Of a stretch of 64,000 bases of DNA, positions 44,411 through 55,321 are shown in pieces. The DNA is from Plantago major. Taxonomy: Eukaryota; Streptophyta; Magnoliopsida; Lamiales; Plantaginaceae. A model generated the notes under the pieces. It was not told the DNA's origin and did no database searches. It was given only the letters and a program-made list of their open reading frames with translations. Every line of letters starts with the position of its first letter. Position 1 is the first letter of the stretch. Location: the NCBI GenBank assembly GCA_026545765.1, contig CM048842.1, positions 21,850,667-21,914,666 of the forward strand. The letters are read 5' to 3'. The position numbers and the translations under genes were made by a program.

Positions 44411-44575
44411 ATTCCCGGGCATATGCAATTGGCGGTCAGGAACGATGAAGAATTGGGGAAATTGCTTGAGGGTGTTACCATTGGTAGTGGAGCAGTTTTG
44501 CCGAATATCAATCTGGTGTTGTTGCCTAAGAAAACTACGGCTTCTGAGGAAAAAGCTGCTGCAAATAAAGTCTAG
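44411..44575 (+). pseudogene. Histone H2A C-terminal fragment
   Basis: The frame [43 protein letters not shown]-stop matches the last 55 residues of canonical H2A/H2A.X: the alpha-3 region [12 protein letters not shown], the acidic-patch residues and the docking domain LPNI. The N-terminal two thirds of the histone fold are absent and no start or promoter is visible. The Arg of PRH is Gly. This is a truncated retained piece. The origin (retrocopy or transposon capture) is not decidable here. Confidence 0.75.
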
Positions 44576-45810
44576 GTCTTTATTTCATAAAATCAGCAGC
44601 CTTTTGGCTCCAACTCTTTCATCTCTCTGTGACTCTGTTTGTCCGCTCTTCCATGGCCGCCGCAGCTTCTTGGTGGCCGCCAGAGCTTCTTGGCTCGAAG
44701 TACTCCATCTTTCTAGCTTTCTGTTAAATGACATATCTACATCAAGCTTAGAATAAGATGAAAAGTCGATTTTTTTTTTTCATCTTTTAATTTGTTTATG
44801 GGATGTTTGAATGGAAAATAGATTTGGGTGAAGAAGACATAGGAGGAAAGAGAAATGTGAACCAAATGACAGAAGATAAAAGGGTTTGTTTATGGGTTCG
44901 TATCTTTCACGCGCTAGACTGTTGGTACTGAGCAATATTATTAGTCAAGAGAAATTCGCAATGTGAGGTGTTAAATTGAGGGAAAATCAGGACAATCTAC
45001 ACGCACCCTTGATTGGGTTATTATATTACTTTAAATACATATACACCGAATTACATGATGGTTGAATCACAAGGGTGAAGTTCTACACATGCAAACGTTA
45101 TGAAAGAAATTGCACGATTTTGAAACCTGGGGTCTAATCAGTGTTGAGAAATGCACAATTTCAATCTATGTAATTCTGTTTATTCCTGAATTTCCAATTC
45201 GATTTTACTTTAGGGAAAATTGCCACATGTCCACCCAATATATAGGGTAATAACACTTTGGTCCCTCCGATTTCAACAATAACATATTGGTCCATTTTCT
45301 ACTTTCAAACTTTTCTTTTCGAACATGGCCTTATTTTTAACCATCACATTTTCTAGTTTCCTTTTATTCCCACGAGCGTCCAATATGCAATTTTATAAAT
45401 AAAAAAATATTTTCAAATCATTAAACATTAAAATTAAAATAAATTAAATGAAAATTAATTTTTAACACTAGTTCAAAAAATATAAAATGATTTACAAAAA
45501 TGAATTAAAATGATATTTCAAATATATCTTTCAAAAAATAACAAAAATATTAAAAGATACTCACTCAGTCCTGAAACACAGTTGTCATTTAGCCCTTTTA
45601 ATGTCTCAAGTAAAAGGTTCCCGATTCCAATTTTACAAATCTTTCTTCCACCATAACATAAAAAATACAAAATCATAGTATCCAGAAGTTATTTTCATGG
45701 AGCATGAAAGTATGAATTTTTTCTAATTTATTCAGTATGTTTTGTAAATTTTTGTTATTTTATAATAAACTTTTATATTTAATATATTTATTAAATTTTT
45801 TAAGAGGGTT
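44576..45810. other. AT-rich intergenic sequence; diverged 100-bp repeat
   Basis: No gene is seen. The stretch 45043-45143 (ATTACATGATGGTTGA.TCACAAGGGTGA..) is a diverged third copy of sequence also found at 15218-15305 and 46108-46195, so this sub-repeat existed before the segmental duplication. Bases just before 45811 should correspond to sequence left of E1, outside the window. Confidence 0.5.
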
Positions 45811-47388
45811 ATTTGCAATTTTTGATGGTAAGTTTCAAAATAGAAAAAAGTTATAGGGAGTAAATACAAATTGTTTGGATCAATTTTATAATAAATTGAA
45901 AATTTATCATAAAATGTAAATTGTTTAGAAGTTTAAATTAAGGATGTGTTTGGCAGCAATTTGATTTTTGGATTGTTTTGTAATTAATTTGTTAATTATG
46001 TCGTAAGGTGTTATTGTTAGAATTAGAGTGATCAACGTGTTATAAGAAAATTTATTAGGGGACCTATAAATTTCCCATTTAAGTTATTAAGTATACATGT
46101 ACATCGGATTACATGATGGTTGAGACACAAAGGTGAGTTCTACATGCAAACGTTATGAAAGAAACAACACGATTTGAAACTTGAGGTCGAATCGTGGGCA
46201 CCCTTCACAAACTTGCTTAACTTATGGGTAAGTGTTCTTTTTTTTTTTTGTGGCCTAGTTTTAATTAACAGAGAGAATATGTGAAAGAGGCATTTAAGGA
46301 AAGATTAGATGAACTTGCACTTGCATTATTCCAGATACCATGTAGCGGATATCAGTGAAATAGTCAATAAATACTATAGTTACGCGTCGCTAACTTTACA
46401 GGTTCAGCTAAATAAATAAAAATACTACTTACTTCACTTGAGGGCTGAGATCACCAATTATCCAATTTCATCTCGAATGGACAAAACTGCCTTTTTTACC
46501 ATTGAAACACCATAATTTAGCCTATGAATTGCTAAATTTCTTTCTTCCAATCTGACAATTCATAGAAGCAGTGAACATGAGTTACTTTACCTGGAGCCAC
46601 TATGTTGATATATTTCATCAGAGGTTAATTCTTGGAAAAGACCCGATTCCTCCAATACAAGTGTTTAACTTGCTCATATAAATTATAATAGTTTAATGTG
46701 ATTTTTCCTTAATTCGTGTTTTTTAAAAATCAAGACGCTACAATTAATAACCTTACCTATTAATTTATGTAACCACTTATTAAATTTGGAAACGTATTAG
46801 AATATTGAAATATGACAAATTTAGGGAAATAAAGCTTTGTTATCTTCATCTGAAAAATCATTAATTTCAATTTAGTTCAGTTCAATTCATTCGATTGCAT
46901 TTTATTCTTGGCTCTGTTCTCTTCGTAAATCGAATCGAATGGAACTGAACTTAACTGAATTATAGTATAAAATATAACTAAGCAGAACTGAACTGAATGG
47001 ATCTGAACTGAACTGAATGAGTTTGCAGACGAAGAGAACAGAGCCTTAGTTGTTTTTTATACTACAAATAAATTCAGTTGAGTTCAGTTCTATTATGTTC
47101 AAACGAAGAAAACATAGCCTGACAATTACAGTAATAATACATGAATTAATTTCCTACATTTCTAAACCTCAAATAAATAAACGAGATAACATACCATATG
47201 AATTCAACAAGTTCTTATGAAATCAGATTAATTGTACCTCCTGGGCCTAGTCAACTCTATGGGTCATCGTGGTTATTTGTTCTCCGGGCAATATATATGA
47301 AGTCCCACAAAGCAAAACATGCCATTTCCCTCATAATTTGTCCTCAGTTTTGCACGCCACATGGAAACTTCAATTCACAATAGGTCAT
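45811..47388. repeat. Duplicated genomic segment, copy 2
   Basis: This is the counterpart of 14666-16572. It reads straight through GGTT|ATTTG, where E1 sits in copy 1, and so shows the empty site. It lacks the plastid fragment. It ends GTCAT at the left end of E3. A MITE-like fold-back with arms GGCTCTGTTCTCTTCG lies at 46910-47045. Confidence 0.88.
46910..47045. repeat. Fold-back (MITE-like) element with GAACT repeats
   Basis: Inverted arms GGCTCTGTTCTCTTCG (46910-46925) and CGAAGAGAACAGAGCC (about 47030-47045) flank a core of GAACT pentamers. A related arm (CGAAGAAAACATAGCC) lies 70 bp further on, near 47104-47119. Confidence 0.55.
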
Positions 47389-48796
47389 TGTTGGTCCAGA
47401 TAAAGGCAAAGTAAAAGACTAGAGGGGGGGGTGAATAGTCTTTTAAAACTTTTGTCGATAAACACATTTTCTCAGAAACCTGGGGGTTTCTGATACTTAA
47501 ATTCAGAGCGCGGAAGACTTTAAGATAGGTAAGTGCAGAAACAATAAGTATGTGTGTGTGCTTTGCTGAAATGTAAATACAGAGAGGTAAATGACACAGC
47601 AAGCATAGTGGTATCTGGAGGTGGCGTAATCCTCCAACTAATCCACTTCGGTCTTTCTGAGACCTAGAATTCACTAGAACAGATAATTGAGTTCACCTTA
47701 CAATAATCCTATTCTAAGATTCTTAAACAAATGGTTCCCAACCAAATGTTCCCCCTGAGTTATTCCCCAGCTCCTAGAGCTAAGTACTTCCTCTACTCAG
47801 ATAACCTTGGAGTTATTCCTTGATTTGATTTCCCAAATCAAGTACTTCCTCTACTCCACGCCTTGATGGTGTTGGTTATAAGGTTTGTCAGAAAGGCTTC
47901 TCGTATAACTTTTCAGTTATGTTTTCAGAGAGCCTAATAGAACAAGACTACTTAATACACTTGTTCAGTGGATGGCAGTCTGCTCTTTACTGACCCAAGT
48001 AATTGATGTCCGTTCTGGAGAATGAGCTTCAGAAAGGGTATCTGATAGTTCAACTCTTTTTAAGGTTCAGGACAACTTAGAACTACTAGTGATTCTTCGA
48101 GCAACGGAAATCTTTCAGAAAGGGTAGTAGAGTGCTTGAGAGAATACTTTGCTTGATGGTAAGTTTGCAAGATAGAGCGTTCTAAGGTGTATTTCTCAGC
48201 ATCTAAGTGTGTGATATATATAGATGAATTTGAGAGTTGTTGGAATGATATCCGTTAGACACAATTCAAATTCAGTCCATACTTATCTTGAAATGAGTAC
48301 TGTAAGTCCTTGTCTCATGTCTCGGAGAGGATCGTTTCACGGCTTTTTCTGCCGATGCAATTAATGCACTTGTACTATTTCTTGTCCTGTAGTCTTCAAC
48401 GGGTACATGAGCCTTTCTGATGGCTTGCATGCTCCATACTCATGATGTCATATGTCCAGAATCATATTTCAAAAGTAAGTAAATATACTTAAGAAAGGAT
48501 TTATTGACATAGTCTTTCTGACTTAGACTAGACCTTGATGTCTTCATAAATCTTGTGCAATATTCAGTCTTCTAATCTTCAGAAAAGCTCCATTGCTAGG
48601 ATTGATCTTCATGGTCTTCTGGAAATAAAAATTACACTCATAGACCTATAATCCTAATACAAGATTTACTAGACTAATCATACTCAGTGATTTCCTCTTT
48701 TACAATGTTCAAGTGAACCAAGAGTACTTAATCACCTTTCTGGCTAAGATAAGAACATGTGATGAGTGATCAAAATACTAACAGATATTCCTAACA
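47389..48796 (-). repeat. 3' LTR of E3 (1408 bp)
   Basis: TGTTGGTCCAG..ATTCCTAACA. It has two minisatellite units and a short G run. It lacks about 21 bp near 48060 that the partner LTR keeps. The PPT in reverse (AATTTCCTCCTTTTT, 48797-48811) follows. The stretch 48812-49219 is non-coding. Confidence 0.95.
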
Positions 48797-49219
48797 AATT
48801 TCCTCCTTTTTGATCAGTCATCCATGACTATCTTTTAAGTCCTATTACAAATTTGTAACCCTGGAAGAGAAAACAATCCACCACTTAATCATTTCAAATG
48901 ATATTCAATTTTAGTTGAGTTAAGTGCAGAAAGTAAACATCAACCAAATCGCAAGAAGTGATCTTTGCTGATAAGCTGTCATCTATTAGAATGTATCTGA
49001 GAGTATGATCTTCAGATAGGTACAGTTTACAGAATAAGATGCAACTTTTACAGATAGAGAAATTCAGCAAGATTACAAAAAGGTAACAAAACATACTAAG
49101 TAAATTAGAACAAAGGAGAATCCAAGCTCCAAGAGAGTATTCTAATGTTACTAGTCTTCAAGTCTTCAGAAATGCAACTTGGGTTCAGATACCTCAAGTT
49201 CTTCAGCATCCTTTCTGGA

Positions 49220-52200
49220 TCAGTTGACATAATCATCCACTTTTCTGCATTCTTGGACATAGTCATAAAGAATCCTTCTGACAGAGAGCTCTGTCTTTCT
49301 GGATAAGTCACATATTTCATGGTAACTCTTGCCAAGCTTGTGATTCTTCCGCAGAAAATGTTTGACCCAGAAGTACTTTCCCCAGACCCAGGCATGGTCT
49401 ACTTGCAGCTGAGATAGGTTGAAATACTTGTATATTTCTTCCAGATAGTGTATATCATCTAGGTATTCATCCAATGTCATATAGAATGACTCATAGGTTG
49501 AAACACCTAGTTTGTTCTTCCTGCTGTAGCTACCATCCAGTTTTCTTACCTTGTGTACATCATCAGGCTTTGGGTAAGGACAGGCAAAAGAAAGATCCAT
49601 CTTTCTGGCTTCATTCCTCTTTTCTACTTCAAAGTTTAGCCAGGCATGAAGGTGCTCAGGTTTTAGCAAATCTGGCTTGCCTTCTCTCCATTTCAGGATC
49701 TGGTTGAGGATGGGAGTTAGAAACTTATCATTGACAAGTAGATGTTGTAGTTCCAGAATCCAATACCCTCTCTTGTTCAAAATGCACCTATATGAAGACT
49801 CTTCATTACTAGTCTTCACATACTCAATGTGGGCATCAGTTGGCTTTTCTTGATGAGTTTCTCTGTTTACTCTGCCAAACTGGGACCCCCTTCTTGCCTT
49901 TCTGTTAGGTGGCCTTCTGTCAGGAGATCCTCTAACCCTTTCTTCCTGACTTGGGGTTGTGCTGGTAGATGTTCCTTGTATTGACTTGGTATTTCCAGAA
50001 GGAGTTCTGGCTGCCAAAGGCCTTGCTGCCAGAGGAGGTTGTGAAGTAGTTGCTTGTCTCCTTTTCTTGTGAAGTGGATGTTCATCTGTATCAAATTCAT
50101 CATCATCATCATTGAAGTCCAAAATTGGAGACTTGCAGCTTTCTTGGCCTCTCACTTCTCCTTCTTCCTTTTCTTCTTCTTCAGAAGTCTTCTTCTCTTC
50201 TGAGATTCTAAGGGACTTGGCTCCCCTAGTTATCATACTCCTCAGCCTTCTGGCTGGTTGATCTGGAACAACTTCTTCAGTAGGGATATCTCCAGTGTCC
50301 TTGATGACTAGTTGACTTGAGGAGGATTTGATTGTTTTCTTTTTCTTCCTCTGCCTTTCTGAGGCATCTCTTCCCCCTTAGTCATGAATGACTGACTCAT
50401 GATAGCATAAGCTTCAGAGAGTGATTCAAAGTTTTTCTGGAGATTATTGTGCACCCTGACTAATTCTTGAAGTTCCTTCTTCAGTTCTTTGTTCTGCCTA
50501 ACCAGTTCCTGCTCCTTTCTGTTGAGCTCTTCAAGCGGCCTTAGGATGGCGTTGGCTTGTAGGATAGCATGGCTGGCTTCATTCAATGCTGCATTAGCAT
50601 TGTTACAATCCTCATCCCTGACCAACCCTAGGTCTTTCTGAGAGAGAGCTATGCTGGTTGCTCTATTGAGTAAAGTAGCAGCCAATGGCTTCATCTCTTC
50701 TGGGACGGATTTTAGCACTTCTGTGTCTTGGGCAACTAGTGTCTCTCTGAGTTCTAAAAATACATTGTTCCTTGCACGGTGTTCTTCACTTCTTGAATTA
50801 CCTGGTGCAGAGGAGATATGAGGAGCAAGTAGGGCTCTCTTTTGCCGAGTGATAAGTCTCTCATCTTCTTCTGCAGTAATCAAGTTGCGGTCTTCTTCAG
50901 CATCACTCTCATAATCCTTCCCTGGGATTGTTTGCAAGCTGGCTAACATCTTTTGTTTGCCTTGGAGTATGCTGGCCTTCTGAGAGGATGTAGAAGGTCT
51001 TTCTGATGCAGCCTCAGCATCATGCTCTTCATCATCATTGTCATCTATGGCATCTATCTCAGCAGCTGTGACAACAATGGCATCCTTCAGATTTCTTTGC
51101 TCATCTAGGAGTGCCAATTCCTTGGCATTAGCTTCTTTGAGCTTCTTGATTTTGGCCTCCTTTTCATCAACAAGAGCTTGACACTCAATGCTGATTCTCT
51201 TTTCTTCTTCCAACACCTTTCTGAGTTGTTCAATCCTAAACTCGGTAGTGAAATTTCTTCTATGGCATCATTGTTCTCAGCCTGTTGGGTGTCTTGATGA
51301 GACTTGGGAGGTGATGATGATGGGGCTCTCTGAGCATTTGAAGGAGTAGCCTTTTCTCCACTTCCTTTGCTAGCTTTCTGAATCCCGCCTTGTCCAGGTT
51401 GGGGATCATCATTCTGATCATCATCATCATCACTCTTGTTCTTTGCTTCTTGGTTTGGATGCTCAGAGGGAGGTTCTTGATAATCATTTTCGTCCATCTC
51501 TTCCTCATCTTCAGAAACCAGGTTGATCACATTTGGAAGTGTGATCATCCTCCCATTAACTTCTTCTTGCTCAGTTGGATAGGTTGTGAGCTTGCTGGGC
51601 AAGGCAGGATGGGTAACCATCTGCTCTTGGGTTTGAGCATCTGCAGACTTGAAGTCTGCTATAAGTCTTTGTGCTACTTCATGAATGAAGTCTTCATGCA
51701 TCAGAGTGGCAAATGAGTAGGACTCTGTTGGGAACAATGCATGGATGTGATCCTCCAGATTGAAGGCGATTGCTCTCTTCTCTGGGACATCGATTTCGCT
51801 AATTCGTAAAGGTCACCTTTCCGAAGTTTACGCCATTATCAAGCACTTGAGATGTTTCTTTAAAGTGTGCTTCTGGAAGGCCTTGAGTAAATCAATTGGC
51901 ACTAGACTTTGAGCCTGAAAGAAGGTGTTCAAGTTAGTTTTGTTCAAATCACTTGTGTTAGTATCTGTGTGCAAAAGTAAGCTTTCTGAGCATACCTGTG
52001 TAGAAACACTAGGCTCATCAGCTTGGACTTCTCTGCTTGCTTGGACTCAGAGACCTCAGATACTTTGGTGTGAGGAGAAGTCTGATCCTCAGCATCCTTT
52101 CTTTCTGCTTGAACCTGAGAATTAAAATCAAATATATTTAGAAACTGTTATCAGAAAAGATAAGTGGAAGAATGCTTTCTGAGACTTCACTTACTTCCAA

Positions 52201-54395
52201 GTGAGGAAGCTCAGTGGCATCTTTCTCAGAAACCTTGGGGGTTTCTGGAACCTTTTCTGCTGACTCTGCTTCTTCAGCATTGCCAGTTTCTTTTGGAGGA
52301 GATAAGACCATAGTCTTTCCTTCCAATTGTTCTTCTGACTGAGCCTGTAAGAACAAACATAAGAGATTTAGTAGTGGGTTTTCCAGAGCATTTTTTAAGG
52401 AGACTATTACTGATTACTTACCTTCTTAGCAGAAGGCTCAGTAAATGCTTCCTCAGAAAGCTTTTCAGCTTCTGGAATCTCTTGGTTTTGGGGTGTTGGT
52501 TCCACCACCACTACTTCCTCAGTTAGAGCCTAATAAGAGACAAAAAGAAGTTAGAACACAAGATATGAACATTTCAAGCAAGTTATTTCTTATTCAAAGA
52601 TAACTTAACTACCTGTTGGACAGGCTCTTCTTGTTGTTCTGGGGTTGGAGGAACCTCTTCTTCATTCAGAGGGGTGGACAAATTAACTTCCCCCTGAAAG
52701 TGTGTCTCCATGTTGGCCTATAACAAATGAAGCTTATGAGTAACAAGTTAACATTTTAATGTTGACAAGTTAGATACAAACTACTTTTGCTACTTGAATA
52801 GAGTCAAGCTGATCATTGGTCTTTTGGACTTGTGGTGATTCCACAGTCTCTCTGTGCTCATTGGTGGTCTCCTCTGCAGTATCATTCTGAGTCTCCATCT
52901 CAGTTTGATCCCTTTCTGAGAGTTGAGCTTTCTCAGAAGGTTGAGGAACCTGTTCAAGAACAGGGTTTTCTTCAGCAGTATTTTGTGCTGGCATAGTGAA
53001 TGTGGAAGCAATGTCAGGATCTTCCAGCATTTCATCTTCTTCACCCAGGCCTTCTTCTTCCTGCTGGGCAGAGGGGCTTCTATCTCTCTGAGGAGCTGAG
53101 CTTGATGCTCCTCCATGTGTTTCTATCTTGGACCTCTTGAGTGCCTCTCGGATTTGTTCATCCTCTTCAGAGTCATCGTCAGTTGGGAGTCAACCCATCT
53201 ATAATGTTGCGGTCATCCCTTGATAGTTCTGGAGCTGCCTGGCTCAGAATCTTTGGTGCTTTCTGGAACTGCCTTTCTGGGCGAACAACATTTTCTGAGA
53301 CCTTATCTCTAGAAGGTTGTGCCTCTATTTCTTTTTGCTGGGGCTTAGGTACTCTTTTGTGTTGAGTCCTTTTTCTCTTGGCAGTTTGAGGTTGAGCTGA
53401 AGCTGGCTCAGAAACCTTATCACCTTCTTTGGCGCTTCTTCTTCTCGCCTCTCGAGTGCTTTCAAGACAAGTCTCTCCTTTTCTTCAAAGGCGTGTCTGA
53501 AAAGGGAGTTGGTGACTGGGATTTCCTGCCTCTCTCTGAGAGTGATTCCCATTGTTTCCAGAATGTGACAAATTCTGAGGCCAAAGTGCATATTGACCTT
53601 TGGCTCAGCAAGGCCATTGATGATCTTGGGCTCAAATTCTTCAATATGCCCAAGGAATTTGTTGAAGGCGTACTTCCCCCAATTGAAGTGGGTTTCCTGC
53701 CCTTCATGCTTCTTGTTCAGAAGATGCATCATCATCCATCTCTCCATGCTTATCTGGTCTACTCCACCTTTGTTTCCATCAAAGCAACGGACCAGAATGA
53801 GAGCTAAAGTACTCCAGTGTTTCTGGAGATGACTAGTTCTAATGGCTTTCAGAACAAAATCTCCTGGGCAACCCTTTGCATTCTCTAATTGGATTGCTTC
53901 AAATAGCTCTTTAACACCTTGAATCATGGAAGCATCCCTGATGTTGATGTCTTCAATTGTTCCTCGATTTTTCAATCGGAATATCTTGCAGAAAGTCTTG
54001 CAGTCTAGGACAATTTCTTGTCCTTGAACTTCAGTCTGCATGTATTTCTCTTCTTCATCATTCACAACCTTTGTGAAGATTTTGGAATTGTTATAGAACT
54101 CAAAGACATCCAAAGGTGGATAGTCCATCGGTGCAGATGTAAACTTGAAGATATGGGAACTTTTCAGCATCCCCAATATCAGTTTCCTATCTGGTCTTGA
54201 AGGTATGTCTGCTGGTACATACTTCTTCACTAGAAAAGCTCCCCAATTCATTTTGTGGTTTGGATTCCAGTTAGATGGGGTGAACTTTCCCAGAAGGCGT
54301 TTATACAACACCTTAAGTTCCTTTCCTCCTTGCTTTTCAGTAGGAGCAGATGATACGGCCTTAGGGTTCTTGGTGGTCATCTTCTTGGGTGCCAT
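49220..54395 (-). pseudogene. Accessory gene of E3, intron-bearing, best preserved copy
   Basis: It starts MAPKKMTTKNPK at 54395 and ends KVDDYVN-stop at 49220. The N-terminal domain is open for about 310 codons (NWGAFLVKKYVP, LDVFEFYNNSKIF, NWGKYAFNKFLGHIEEFEPKI is the same block as in E1 and E2). A basic cluster KRKRTQHKR lies near 53380, the Pro/Glu/Ser linker with five introns at 51915-52793, an acidic DDDDDQND run near 51425, and coiled coil near 51080-51220 and 50440-50530. The C-terminal 338 codons (49220-50236) are intact (YWILELQHLLV, AWLNFEV, KPDDVHKVRK, HAWVWGKYFWVKHFL). Frame losses lie near 53430, 53110, 51240, 51780 and 50300. No known family is recognised and no membrane segment is seen. 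Confidence 0.78.
51915..52793 (-). other. Five intron-like segments in the E3 accessory gene
   Basis: In gene order: A 52793-52718 (76 bp, GTAGCA..TTATAG), B 52612-52530 (83 bp, GTAGTT..TATTAG), C 52421-52345 (77 bp, GTAAGT..TTACAG), D 52194-52115 (80 bp, GTAAGT..TCTCAG), E 51995-51915 (81 bp, GTATGC..TTTCAG). All have GT..AG ends. Exons between are 105, 108, 150 and 119 bp. The last has lost one base relative to a multiple of three. Confidence 0.78.
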
Positions 54396-54640
54396 CTCTT
54401 ATATAGAGTCTTGAGTGAGTGTTTTCAGAGGGGTTTTGCAAGATTAATCGGGATTAGTCTATCTTTTCAGAAGACTAAACACAAGAAGTTGAGTTTGCAG
54501 AAGGGGTTTTGCAGAAATCTTGAGAGATTTTGCTGTTTTGATGCAAGTATGAAATTTCGGATTTGGTAAAAGTGTTTGTCTTTTGCCCAAGTCCTATATA
54601 TATAGCAGACAAAATGTACATAGATACAACATACATACAA
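54396..54640 (-). promoter_or_regulatory. Putative internal promoter and 5' UTR of the accessory gene (E3)
   Basis: On the minus strand, GCTATATATATAGGACTTGG lies about 200 bases before the ATG at 54395, with the same flanks as E2. The stretch 54640-55150 is spacer with no gene. Confidence 0.55.
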
Positions 54641-55321
54641 CTGAATATGAATGCGTGTCTTTGTATCTGCATAGGCGTGGTATCACTCACGTACTCCATT
54701 AAATGCGTAGTGGGCCATGTCTGTACTTCTCAACAGACATTACTTGCTTTGTTTTAATCTCAACCGTTGAGATCAAACGTTTATTCATCAAGGGCTTATA
54801 TTGAATATCTTGTAATGATATCAATCAACAAATAGTATTGTGCCGACTTGATGGATTTTGACAAGTTACATCCATTATGTCACTTAGTAAAGAGTAAGAG
54901 CACTCAATCGTTTGAACTTATCATTCTGAGTGTCAAGTCCTTATCTTTATATTGTTTATCATAAAAATGGCAAAAAATACTAGACATTGGACATGTTTGA
55001 CTTCCAGAACTTATACTTTTCGGGCTTTGTGTGTCTTTTCTCTTTATGACTAAATAGCTTTCTGAATTCAAGTGTCAGAAGCTTCAGTTGTTTGAATATA
55101 TTTGACCCACTCTCAGTAAGTAAGTTCTAGTCTTATTTACTTATTGAGTGTGTACCAACCTTTGCCTTTCGGATACGTTCGAAATGTTTTGCCTTTCTGA
55201 GTGTTGCTACTCAGAAACCTTTGCATCACTTCTTATCAACTTGGCTTTCTGATAACATGTTCTCAGAGGCCTACTTCTTTTATACCTCACTTACTCAGAC
55301 TTTAGAGATTCAGGACATTTT

